64,000 bases of DNA from Heliocybe sulcata (lineage: Eukaryota > Basidiomycota > Agaricomycetes > Gloeophyllales > Gloeophyllaceae). Under the pieces are notes generated by a model that worked only from the letters and a program-made list of their open reading frames with translations, was not told the origin of the DNA and did not search any database. Numbering within the stretch: the first letter of the stretch is position 1; every line of letters starts with the position of its first letter. Below are positions 24,001 through 34,098 of this stretch, piece after piece. The stretch is from NCBI GenBank assembly GCA_004369045.1, contig ML213504.1, positions 1,536,894-1,600,893 on the forward strand. The letters are read 5' to 3'. A program made the position numbers and the translations under genes.

Positions 24001-25682
24001 CTTTGGTACACTATCATCAAGGGCTACACCGACCTTGCGCAGTACGAAGACGCGTACAGTGCTCTGATCAGTACACCCTACGAGAGATTGTACGTCATCT
24101 CACCTCTATGGAGACCCTTTTTACGTGTCTAACTGCTTTAATGTTAGGAAAAGGGATTGCGTCAGCGACCTGGTGTTCAGAATGTGTGAAGACTACGCGG
24201 TTGAGAAGCTCATGACCTTCAATTTCGCGGCTTTCGCAGATGAGGTGGAGCGCGCGTTGTCCTTCAAGGCGCGTAATGTGGACCCGATGACAAGGCCATT
24301 CTACTCCTTAGTTCTACATACGTGGTTTATACGGCGGGGTGACTACCGTAACGGTGAGTATGAGTTTGTGCTGTATCATCTTCCGTTGCCGACGTGTTTG
24401 CGCAGCCGCCCTGACAATGTATCAACGTGGCCGGAAGCTGGCTGAACATCCAGTTTACTGGAAGGACCTCCCTCGGCAACTCGAGGCTTACCTCACAGCC
24501 ATCAATACGCTCTCTCTGTTGGATCCAAAGAATGCCTGGTTTGTCATGCCTGCTGTGTCCGATGCGGATAATGAGGCGAGTCGGTCGTCCATTCTCAGCC
24601 ATCTGTTTAACGTGTCTGACCACTGCGAGCCAGCCGCGGAAGCGACGCAGGTTGTCTAAACATATCCCAGAAGACAAGTATGCCGTAGGCAAGCGCGACT
24701 CGGAGATTGTAGAATTGGCCGATATACGATACGATTATGCTTTGCTTTCCGCTCGCCTGGAACTGATGCGTTTGAACCCCGAGGCCGGGTCTGTCACAGG
24801 TAAGAGCCCTTCGCGTTGCTTTCATACGGGGAACATGTATATTAACCTTAAAACCTAGATCATCTGTTGGCCCCGTCGTCTATCGTCATGAGGCTGGCGC
24901 AGGCGAACCGTTTCACAACGGCTATGTCTGTAGCTCGGAGTCTGGACGTCGACATGTCTGATCTGTTCTCGTTGGTGACTCGGCAATGTCTACGTTTGTC
25001 GTATGATCCGGACATGGTCATGTAAGTGCTCCGTGGCCGATCGTGAAGATCTGAATCTTACTTCATTATACTACAGTCACGAGGATATATCCGACTGGCT
25101 GCTGACGGACAACGTCAAGTCGTGGTCAGGGTCGCCTGCTGCGAGGGCATGGGGGTACATTCGGGAATCCCTGCAGCGACATGATAGCCAGGAGACTGAC
25201 TTTAAGTATACCAAAGCGGTCTTTGAGACTATTCTGGACAGAGAGTCGACACCGCCGCCCTGGCTGACAGGCATACTTGAGGTAGGAATGATCGACCTGT
25301 CGTCTGGGCCTGGGATACTGACTTGCACGCAGGAAAATCATCACGAGTGGCTGATTCGCACGTGTCTGCGGTATGAAATGGTCGAGCTGATGCTGCAATA
25401 TACGATATCTCTGATTCGGAAGGTATGCTTTTTGGTGATTTCGGTGAGGTTGGTGTTGACAATGGTGTGCTGTAGAGCGATGCGTCGCTACCCCAAAATG
25501 CGTCCAGCAACGCGATGGCGACGTGGCTGCCGTACAATTTGATTGATCAGGTCCTGGAGGGTTGTGACTCTCAGATGGAGATGTCGGAGGAGGCGCGGAG
25601 TCTCTGTAAGACGGTGAAGGAGGAGATTGATGGTCGGCTTCGTCGTCTTGAAAAGATGGCACAAAATGACTTGGCCTCGTGA
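21086..25682 (+). CDS. NUP120: Nuclear pore protein Nup160/Nup120
   Basis: Scaffold nucleoporin of the Y-shaped (Nup107-160/Nup84) complex. The N-terminal beta-propeller shows TVFIGLSNGNLLRIDADA near 21570 and, after a short intron at 21651, DHWTENVFHHGSFLSSWTSY and RIWTLSRDRTLRLWTATAGC. This is the typical Nup160 order of a blade followed by an inserted helical segment. A long exon to 23784 carries the helical solenoid, and the remaining exons hold more helical repeats (for example FYSLVLHTWFIRRGDYRNG, AYLTAINTLSLLDPKNAWFV). The C-terminus reads PPPWLTGILE, HHEWLIRTCLRYEMVELMLQ and ends KMAQNDLAS. The start is uncertain: an in-frame ATG at 21011 would add 25 residues, but MDGAMLQATQFSSLFP looks like a better N-terminus. 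The large size suits the family. Confidence 0.82.
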
Positions 25683-26050
25683 CGAAGGAGAGGTCTGGTC
25701 CGCGTGTGTAGTAGCTGTATTGTATATGTATGTTTAAGTTATAGGGCTCGTAATTTCTTGTTTTCCAGTCTGCGTCGGGTGGAGGCTCCAATTGATCGAC
25801 GCGCTGCTAGATAGCCGAAGACATACCAAGCCGCGATAATGGTATCCGGCTACCGCAGACTAACCTCCCGCCACAGCGTCCACAGAGAAAGCGCATCCAC
25901 CATGTATTCGATTCTGCAAGTGCATCTCCCATTGATGGATGTGGACAACGATGATCCAGTGCCCTAAGCGCCCGCCGCATCGAGGACTTCTGTTTACCTA
26001 GCTGGGATGTGGGATTGCTCTCGCGCACTCGCTGGCACAGAGCGCATTCC
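25683..26050. other. Intergenic stretch before the first Zn2Cys6 gene
   Basis: It contains the Nup160 3' end and the promoter of the transcription factor gene. No TATA box or known factor site stands out. Confidence 0.4.
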
Positions 26051-29025
26051 ATGGAGCACAACAACGCATCTGATGCTGGACACTCGCGGCCTAAGCACTC
26101 GAGGGCGGCGACGACGGGCTCAGCGACGCTGGCGGGGACGGTGCGGGCGAGGGGATCGCCGCCGCCAGCGGGGACGGGGGGTCATGGCAGCAGCGACGGT
26201 GGTCGGCCGCCCGCGAAACGTGCCCGGAAGGCTATCAACTGCGAGCCCTGCAGAAGTAGCAAGCTCAAGTGCGATAGGTGCGCTGGTCTGTCTTATGTCC
26301 GCGGAGTAGAGCGTTTACCCGGCGTTCAGAAACCGACCGTGTTCGTCCTGCGTGCTCAGAGGTCGGTCTCGTCTATTTTGTTACACGACTGTGCTCATGG
26401 GCAGATAGGTACAGCCGCGCAATGCTATCCTGGGTCCGAGAGCATGGCCGGCCAGGGAGTCCGAGGAGATGATCCCGCGTATGTTCTCCTCATCAATCCT
26501 CTGTCACCCCCATCCCTTTAATCTCCGACAAAAGTCGCAGAGCGGCTGTCGACCCCTATCACGAGTTTGCGCGCATCCGCCATTCCCTCGCCGTCCTAGA
26601 AACTTTGATCCATCCCGACTACTCGCGCTCTGCCCCGCCGACCGCCACCGCCTGTTACCCTGCAGTCACCCCGGCTGCTGAGATAGCGGCAGCTCCTTTC
26701 GCATCCAGTCATCAGCCGAAGAAGGAACCAAATGACACCGACAAACGCACGGTCCCCGGCATGCTTGGCCAAGGCTGCCTTTACGCGGGCCCCACCAGCG
26801 TGGCTACCAATTTGGTCTTGGTGAGATATATCTGTCTACTCGTATCTTCTTCCATTCATGGATTTGCGCCGCTTGTTACTCATACAGAGCGACTCTCGTG
26901 AAGGCGAGTCCCGCCATTCTAGTGAAGACGATGCAGAGCCCGCAGCGTCTAGCACGCTGCCCGGACACGACTACGATAGCGATCTGCTCAACGACCTGCC
27001 GAGAGTGGAAGTCATCGACGGCCTCATCGAGTACTACTTTGAATACTGCAATTGGGTCTACAGACATGTCTGCCAGCCGACTTTCAACAGTGCCTGGGCT
27101 CGTTTCAAGGAGGGCAGATCTCCTGACAGGCTCATTCTGGCTACCGTCTGCATGATCATGGGCATCGCTGTCTTCTACCTGCCCGACCGCCATCCCCTCC
27201 TGGAGAATATGGTAGAGACACATGAGCAGCTAGGCGACAAATTTTATGCCGTCATGGTCAAGGCCTTGGGGAGATACCAGGCCGAAAACAGAATGTACAC
27301 GCTGGAGCTGGTAGAGCTACTGCTGATTCGATGCCATTACTTAACTCTGAGCAAGACCGATTGCGAGGAAATATGGACCGTCCGGGGCGAACTGGCGTCC
27401 ATTGCTACTGCAATGGGGCTGCACCGCGATCCACGGAAGTGGAAGATGAGCAGAGAAGTTGCCGAGCGCAGACGGTGGGCTTTCTGGCACATAATCTTAT
27501 TGGAAAGGTAGATCATTCCGTTGTCCAATTCTGCGGGCGAGCTCCTGAGCACATCCCTAGGTGGCAAGCGTTCATGTTCGGTCGTCCCATCTCCATCGCG
27601 TCCCATCATTTTGACACGCAGCTGCCGTCCTCGCATGAGCCCTCATTGCTTTCGAACACCCAGAGCGTGGCGACGTACTTACCGAACATCGCCCTGTTCA
27701 AGCTCGCCTATATTCTTGGAGATATAATGAACGACGCCGTGTCGCTCAAGCCGGTCCCTTATGAGAATGTCATGGCACATGATGCAGCGCTGCAGCACTG
27801 GGTGGATGCCCTCCCTAAAGAAGTCGACTTGGACGAATTCAGTGTTGCGAAAAATCTTGCCAGCCTTGACTTGGGCACGATTAAACTTGGAGTCCAAAGC
27901 GTGATCATCAAGACAAGCTACCATCATATCCGCTTCACTCTCCACCGTCCTTACGCCAGCGGACCTTCGTCCAATATAGGGCACTCGTCGTCCAAGAGTG
28001 CCGCATCGTCGTTGTCCAAGTCGCGGAATGGACCTTCGATCCACGAGCAATCTCTGGAAATAGCCGTCAAGCATGCTCGCCAGCTCATTCTTGTCGTCGG
28101 CCAGGCTCGTCCAGATTTTCAGAACAATACGTCGCTGGCGGTACCGGGGCACATGAACTGGGGCCCTTTCCACGTGTTTTCTGCAGCGATGTTCTTCTCC
28201 TTCCAGCTCATCACCAACCCTGAGCAAGCCGGGGCGAACATGTTTCGCATGAATGTGAAGCAGGCGATGGAGACGCTCAGGCTCTGCAAAGGCGCGCCCG
28301 TTGCGGACAAAGCGCTCGACATACTGCAAACGCTGTCTCCTCTGTCCATAGGGGAAGTGGACGGTGCCATGAGGAGGGGCAAGGATGATCGAGACAAGAC
28401 GGTCGGCCATGTCCTAAGTTCCGTGCGGAACCTCGCGTTTCCGTGCCACGACTCGCCAAGTTACCCTTATCCGTTCGGGCGCGCGGGCTTGGACTCTCCG
28501 GCGTCGGGTAGCAGTGGCCGAAGGAGGGAGGCAACGAACACGCCTGACCTTGTGCCCGGTCGGCCTCTGTTGACAACGGCTCTGGATCCGAATGGTATGG
28601 AGGGTCCGCATCAGGCGCATCCAAGACCTGCGGGGAGCAGTGGCGGTGTGCAGTCGCCAGCGTACCCGGGGGTGACTTCTGAACTGTCTTCGTTGGCGCC
28701 GTACACGCACCCTCCGCCGATGCCGCCGCCCCATCTGCATTCTTCTCTGATATCGCAGCACCAGCATCAGGCGATGGCGACCGGACAGCAGCCGCCCCTG
28801 CAGGATATGCCGTATCAGCCGGGCTACCCGCATTCGTCGCAGCATCCGTATGGTGCGGGGATGCCGTACGGGCAGCAGCCTGGGGAGGATATCGCGTGGG
28901 GGGCGTCCATGGGCTTCGGTCAGTACGAGTGGACCAATTTTGTGAACGTGCTGAGGCAGGACAACGGGGCGGGGAGGGGCGGCGGGGACCACGCCGGCCA
29001 CGGGCACCCCATGGCCCCTAGCTGA
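26051..29025 (+). CDS. Zn2Cys6 transcription factor with fungal-specific TF domain
   Basis: The binuclear zinc cluster is spread over three exons and is complete: INCEPCRSSKLKCDR near 26238-26277, then NRPCSSCVLR after an intron, then GTAAQC after a second intron. The spacing is C-x2-C-x6-C-x5-C-x2-C-x8-C. A short heptad-like helix (EFARIRHSLAVLETLI) follows near 26565-26610. The middle homology domain runs from about 27000: EYYFEYCNWVYRHVCQPTFN, LVELLLIRCHYLTLSKTDC and MGLHRDPRKWKMSREVAERR, then, after an intron near 27510-27560, FGRPISIASHHFDTQLP. The C-terminus is rich in Pro, His and Gln (HPPPMPPPHLHSSL, SQHQHQAMATGQQ), as in activation regions. The target pathway cannot be told. The start is the ATG at 26051. 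Confidence 0.9.
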
Positions 29026-29803
29026 AACCTCAACAAAGGTACTAGAGAAAAGGGCGGATCGTCGACCACAACCTACTTTGGAACGCATACTACTGTATGG
29101 CTATCTCGCTGGCGTGCGTTAATCTTGTGTGCATGACTGTATGTAGCAACATATTGTCTCGTTTTTGACAGCAGTGTATTGGGGTATATGTTAGGCCTTA
29201 CTTGTACAGCAGTTCTTGGACTTTAAGGCTTTGTGTATTTGTACAGGAATCATCACCACTCTTGTCCTGCGGTTCGACAATATATTCTTGGGAGCTCGAG
29301 CAGCTCTTCTCATGCATGGCTTCGAAACTTAGGACAAGATTAGCCGCTCCGCGGTCGAAATTCCGCGGATATAGCTGTAGCCGTCCCAACATTGGACCGA
29401 GAACTCAAGAAGAAAGACGAAAACAGACATGGTTCAGCAGTCAACGTTGAGTTCCGTTGCACGTCGCGAGCTACCATCTGAGTTGTGCGGCCTGGCCGCC
29501 ATGAATGCAGGTAGTATCTTCGTACCACAGTCTCCGTGAGGTGGGATGGAAGAAGTCAAAAATCTTGCTCGCGAACTGAGCGGTGAATTTATTGCCACGA
29601 ATCAAACATTGCGGCCTTCGTTAACGCCGCAGCAGAGCGACACGGTGATACTTTTGGCATTAGTGCTTAACGACGTCTGGTCGCAGATTAGGAAGTATTA
29701 ACACCGGATGGTAGGATAAGCAAAGGAGAGGGGTGTATGTCCTATGCTGACCAAAGCCACACAGAGAAGTACCATCCAAGGACAGTCTCTTGTGCGAACA
29801 ACC
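29026..29803. other. Convergent intergenic stretch
   Basis: It lies between the 3' ends of the Zn2Cys6 gene and the minus-strand mS42 gene. Short overlapping frames only, with nothing recognised. Confidence 0.5.
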
Positions 29804-30990
29804 CTAGGATTTTATGAACCCCTCCTGTTCCTTGCTCGACGCCGACTGGTACCGCTGCGACACCTTCTTCCAGTTCAGGACTGTCCAGAACCGTTTCATG
29901 TATTCCTCCTTGCCCCACACGCCGTACCCGCTGCTCATCCAGGCGCGCTCGTGTACGCTCACGCAGAAAAGGGGATACAGGGTTTCCCCTAGATGCTCAT
30001 CCAGGTCCTGCGGAGTGCGGTAGGATGTCCGGTAATCGAGGGCGTCATCGATGTCCCCGCCTGAAGAGAATATGCTGGCAGGTCTGGGGGTCTGCAAGGA
30101 GCGAGAGGAGGTATGGAGGGTGCGGGTCTGCGTAGGGGGATGCAAGGGAGAGGAGTGCGAAGAGACGCCAGAAACCGGAGAGGTAGCTGAAGACGGTCCT
30201 TCTGGAGGTACTGATGGGTCGTGGCTCCTCGAATCAGCACGTTCTGAAGACGCCCGGCTCACCGTGGCATTGAGGACAGCCACATCGTCATCCCCGCCCA
30301 TCTGCTGCCGGCTCCGAACGAGCAACGTGCCAGTACCAAAAGTTGAAATCACGCCAAGCGCACCACTTTGGTCTGTGACGAACCAGATCCAGCCGGAAGA
30401 GAACATCCCAAGTGCATGTGCGGAGACAATCGATTTGAGCTGCGTGAGCGAGCCCAATTGCAGTTTGATTCGCCGTGCCAGGTCCGGGTGTATTCCGGTC
30501 TCGTCAGCATCGCCCGTGGACGGTGGCGTCTACTGACATACAATGATCAGAAGGGATACCGAGGGACTCTATGGCCAAGCAGAATACGTACGAGGGATTC
30601 AAGAAAGAAGCTGTTATTGAGTGCTTCACTCGCGTAGTTGAAGGCCAATACTTGCGTCCTGTCCCACGACGTCTCAATGATAGTCTGAACCACACTTTTA
30701 TTTTCATGAGCAGTATCTTTAGTATTTCGTGTATAAGCGGAAGCCGTTCAACTTGAGGATGTGAAGGGCCGCTCACCCCGAACCTCCTCGTTCAATCTGT
30801 CTAGCAAGCCCTGCTGGTAGTCAACAGCGAGAGTTTTGAGAGCACTTTGCGTCAGGAAGTTCCCAAGTCCCTCTTCCGTTCCGTAAGGCAGCGCTTTCCT
30901 GGAATGCACATGTCGGACGAGCACCTTCAGGATCCGTCTTTTGCATGTCGCTCGCAGACTCGAACTTGCAGCCCTTAGACTCGTGTTCAT
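29804..30990 (-). CDS. Mitochondrial small-subunit ribosomal protein mS42-like (SOD fold)
   Basis: Mitochondrial ribosomal protein derived from iron/manganese superoxide dismutase (yeast Rsm26/mS42 and its partner mS43). The N-terminus MNTSLRAASSSLRATCKRRI is Arg/Ser-rich without acids and fits a mitochondrial presequence. The SOD N-terminal helices follow: ALPYGTEEGLGNFLTQSALK, LAVDYQQGLLDRLNEEVRG, TIIETSWDRTQVLAFNYASE. The C-terminal domain has FSSGWIWFVTDQSGALGVIS near 30400, then a Ser/Pro-rich insert, and ends LYPLFCVSVHERAWMSSGYG and EEYMKRFWTVLNWKKVSQRY. These resemble the SOD C-terminal fold, but the metal-ligand pattern (D-x-W-E-H) is replaced, as expected for a structural ribosomal protein rather than an active dismutase. 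The choice between mS42 and mS43 is open. Confidence 0.85.
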
Positions 30991-31190
30991 TGTTGTTTGT
31001 CACGATACCCGAAGTTCAGTAAGACGAGCCAGAGGGCACGCCGCCAGCAGAATTAGGCCGGGCTACACCAGTCGACCCGTCTAAGTTTTCTATGTTTCCC
31101 GACGCGGTCAGTTTGTTTGGCAGACGCGGCGGCTTTGTTTGGGTGCGCCACCATCTCTCTCAATTAGCCTCCACGTCGACTGCAGCATCC
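30991..31190. promoter_or_regulatory. Divergent promoter region between mS42-like and OST2
   Basis: A 200-base spacer separates two start codons facing away from each other. An in-frame ATG at 31092 could extend OST2 by 33 residues, but that part is unlike DAD1 proteins. Confidence 0.4.
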
Positions 31191-31730
31191 ATGGCTGGTC
31201 CCAAAGCATCCTCTACGGCAGCGAGACCAGCATCGTCCTCGTCCGCAGGCGACAGCAGTGCTATTCAATCGTTATGGAGAACGTATAACGACACGACGCC
31301 TTCGCGCCTTAAGCTCGTCGACTGTTTCCTTGTGTTCCTCATGCTCTCGGGCATAGCACAATTCCTGTACTGTATACTGGTCACCAACTTCCCGTTCAAC
31401 GCCTTTCTGGCAGGGTACGTAGAGTTGTCATGCATAGAGTCGCTTGCGCAGCGCGAAGAGAGAACAATTGCTAAGACGGGATTGGGCAGGTTTGGCAGCT
31501 GCGTTGGTCAGTTTGTCCTGACTGCGTCTTTGAGGGCGCAAGTCAACCCTGAGAACAGAGCCGAGTTCAAGGAGGTGTCGCCTGAGCGGTACGCTTATAC
31601 CCTTATGAATGCTTGTCAGGTCCATTAACATGTTGACCGATCTGTCACCGTCTCATAATACAGAGCATTTGCGGATTTTGCACTAGGATCCATCGTGCTG
31701 CATTTCTTTGTCTTCAATTTCCTAGGATGA
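31191..31730 (+). CDS. OST2: Oligosaccharyltransferase subunit OST2/DAD1
   Basis: Small membrane subunit of the ER oligosaccharyltransferase that N-glycosylates nascent proteins. Three exons: MAGPKASSTAARPASSSSAG leading to LWRTYNDTTPSRLKLVDCFL and VFLMLSGIAQFLYCILVTNF with PFNAFLAG; then FGSCVGQFVLTASLRAQVNP with ENRAEFKEVSPER; then AFADFALGSIVLHFFVFNFL plus G. The three hydrophobic segments, the N-R-A-E-F motif and the very C-terminal hydrophobic helix with final Gly are DAD1 hallmarks. The introns are 73 and 80 bases. The total of about 135 residues is slightly longer than usual owing to a Ser/Ala-rich N-terminus. I start at 31191 because this ATG follows a CT-rich leader. Confidence 0.93.
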
Positions 31731-31930
31731 TACCCATGGCGACAGTATTTGTCATGAGAGTAAATACCCATATTGAGGAGTCCATGCAAAAGATATCCGA
31801 CCAGGAGACCACTATAAATACAAACTGGAAGTTTTGTCTGTCAGCAGGGTCTTTCGACCGTGAAAGCGAAGAACGCACTTTACGCGGCATGCAGGAATAA
31901 TACGTGAAGTCATGAGAATGGTGGGACACC

Positions 31931-32377
31931 TCATTTCCTCTCAAAGGAGGAGGACCTCTATAATTCGCAATACCGCGTCAATGTAAACCAGACTCAATAC
32001 GTGACTTGGGAATGACGTACGCCAAAGACGACCACTGCGAAGTCGAAGATGTATTCGCCTAGGCGACATGGGTATAATGATATCTCGCCCACTGCAATGA
32101 AACATCACGGCATACCAGTTTCTAAGTAAGACCTCAGCAGCTCTAGAGAAGACCGGTCAGTAACTTGAAACTCGTCGGCGCGGGGAACGAGGCTTACGTC
32201 GTACGTCCTTGTTAGGTACTTGGTGTAATGCCGGCCTAAAGATCGAGCGACCCTTGAGCATTTCTTCCAGAAGTGAAACGATAACACGTACGTTAGACCA
32301 GTGTTACGCTTTACGCCCGCCAAAAAGGCAGAGATGATGAGAGCATCGATGCCCAAGTGGATAAGTTTGCCGAACAT
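31931..32377 (-). CDS. Small DUF1748-type fungal protein
   Basis: Exon 1 is MFGKLIHLGIDALIISAFLA plus GVKRNTGLT, close to the start of the small fungal DUF1748 family (start residues, a hydrophobic helix, then the GVKRSTG-like motif). The middle piece SSLELLRSYLETG joins EYIFDFAVVVFG, and the last exon RSSSFERK ends at 31931, as in the family (hydrophobic second helix, then a serine-rich, basic end). The second and third introns splice cleanly (GTATGC to CCTAG; GTACGT to TTATAG). The acceptor of the first intron is unresolved. Total length is about 75-80 residues. The family is small, membrane-associated in prediction and of unknown function. Confidence 0.78.
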
Positions 32378-32672
32378 GATGATTCAAGTCGAATATATCG
32401 GTAGAGGGCGAGGCTCGTGCAGGAACGCAGGATATCCCAGCAATGTCGATTAAAAAGAGGCTTTCAGAGAGAGTCGCGACTGCTGAGGGAAAATAAGGAG
32501 TAAAGTACCGAGTTGACCGCAGCGCTCTGCCGCAACGAAGACGAGGGGCGATTGTGGCTTTCCAAATGCGGGAGATCAAATTGGTCGCGTCGTCTCCACG
32601 TGTGTGGCGGTGCAACGATGCCACAAAACTACATTGTATATCATATACGAATGGTCCTAAAACACATTCCGG

Positions 32673-33738
32673 CTATAGGTTGCTCGCAATAATGAGGTAT
32701 TGAGCCCCTGTATTAGTGCCCTTTTCCTTGTCCTCTTGAACTGAGACGGAGAAGGCTTCGAATTCTGGCCTTCCCGAGTCCGCTACGTGTCACCAACACG
32801 TCAGGGTCAGAGATTCACGCTTGTAAGAAATGTGCGCTCCGCCTTGCTGCATCCGAGCAAGGGCAATCGATATCTCCTTCTTGTTACAGCTGGCCAGGCC
32901 GTCTACAACGACGTCGACGTTGTGACCGAGCACTAGTAGGTCTAGCGTCAATCCAGACGCGCATATGCGCGACTATCATACGGAACATATTCTCAACAAT
33001 TCGCGTTCGAGTGGCATCATATCCTGGAGGCTACTCACTTCAATTTCTACTATCATGATGAACTTCAAGTCATGGTTCTTGAATATACTGTATGTCCATG
33101 TATGTAAGCAACCGAAAGTCGAGCGTTACATCGCGACTTGCTTGGGGCTCTGGCAACGGGACCAGCGTTACCCGTTACCTGCCGCTCCGGAGGTACGCCG
33201 AGGTGCCCAAAATGGAAATAATAGGTCTCTGGCGGTCCCAAAATCCCGTTACATTGCCCCCTGAGTCCACGTTACGCGTTACAAAGTGCGCTCCGGGCAA
33301 CGCAACGGACCCTGCGTTACGCGTTACGTTGCTTACATACATAGACATACAGTAGTCATAACTTCGGGGCGTTGCCATGGAGAACTTCCTGCTTGGATTC
33401 CAGAGCCAATTCGGGTGCCGTGGTTCCAAGCGCTGCCGGCGATTAGAAACATCAGACATCATTCAGACAAACTCTTCAAGTCTGGAGCATCTTCAATACC
33501 CTTGGGGTTATGTTCCGTGGCTATCATGGACCTTGCAGGGTCTACGCGAATGGTTAGCTTTCAAGCCGGCACGTATCAGGATATTCACCTTCGCCGCATT
33601 CAACGTCTTACGGTATCAGCACTTTATCCGTAATCCGCCACATATTTTCGAAGAACATAGGCGCACAGAATTTCGTTTGGATGTCGCACCGATTTGCAAG
33701 CTCTTCCTTTTGACAGAAACTTTGAGGGCTGCTGCCAT
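32673..33738 (-). pseudogene. Isochorismatase-family hydrolase pseudogene with MITE insertion
   Basis: Separate pieces on the minus strand line up in order with the isochorismatase/nicotinamidase-like cysteine hydrolases. They are CDIQTKFCAPMFFENMWRIT at 33689-33630 (catalytic Asp region), MIATEHNPKGIEDAPDLKSL near 33527-33468, RKFSMATP near 33390 (catalytic Lys region), and then a MITE at 33088-33352. Next come FKNHDLKFIMIVEIE at 33085-33041, SRICASGLTLDLLVLGHNVD after an intron (catalytic Cys region), VVVDGLASCNKKEISIALAR, GRPEFEAFSVSVQED and a stop at 32673. The frame of RKFSMATP does not agree with that of the piece beyond the MITE. The N-terminal start at 33738 is also out of frame with the CDIQTKF piece. 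With the MITE inside a coding exon, I call this a decayed gene. The hydrolase substrate is unknown. Confidence 0.75.
33088..33352. mobile_element. 265-base MITE with 25-base TIRs and TA duplication
   Basis: The left end is CTGTATGTCCATGTATGTAA and the right end is TTACATACATAGACATACAG, a 25-base inverted repeat (including GCAAC/GTTGC) with one mismatch. TA flanks both sides (33086-33087 and 33353-33354). The inside has repeated CGTTACGCGTTAC motifs at 33270-33282 and 33315-33327 and a variant at 33166-33178, which may be subterminal transposase-binding repeats. There is no coding capacity. The near-perfect ends suggest a fairly young insertion. It lies in the isochorismatase pseudogene. Confidence 0.85.
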
Positions 33739-34098
33739 CGTAAAGTACAGTGGGCGTTCGCGACTCCAAGGCAACGAAGATAATACTAGTATAGCTGTCT
33801 ATTTAACGCTACTGGGCTTGCAAGGAATCCCGTCGGGTGACACGCCACCGCGTCCTGATTAAAACCGCAGCATGGCCTGATATGGAACAGGGGTGCCCGG
33901 TGATGCTCGGCGTTCCCCGCGCAGGTATTTGTGCCAGGCTGAACGGCCGAGTTTCTCTTGCTGTCCGCCATCACGCACGCTGTCCTACTAACAGGGTCTC
34001 CCCGTCTCAGCTCGACGGTCCCGTCCTCTCTTTTCTCAAGTCCTTCTCTCAAGTCTCCTACACTCTTTAAGCCAATAAACGAAAAAATCAATATTAGT
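33739..34098. other. Intergenic stretch before the acidic coiled-coil gene
   Basis: Promoter and leader of the plus-strand gene starting at 34099. A CT-rich segment lies near 34005-34060. Nothing else is seen. Confidence 0.45.

Noticed and set aside
28414-29088. Long minus-strand open frame of 224 codons opposite the first Zn2Cys6 gene
   Set aside because: It lies entirely antisense to the Pro/His/Gln-rich C-terminal exon, is Arg-rich and has no protein-like features.
30051-30536. 161-codon plus-strand frame opposite the mS42-like gene
   Set aside because: It is antisense to a recognised exon with clear SOD-fold sequence on the other strand.
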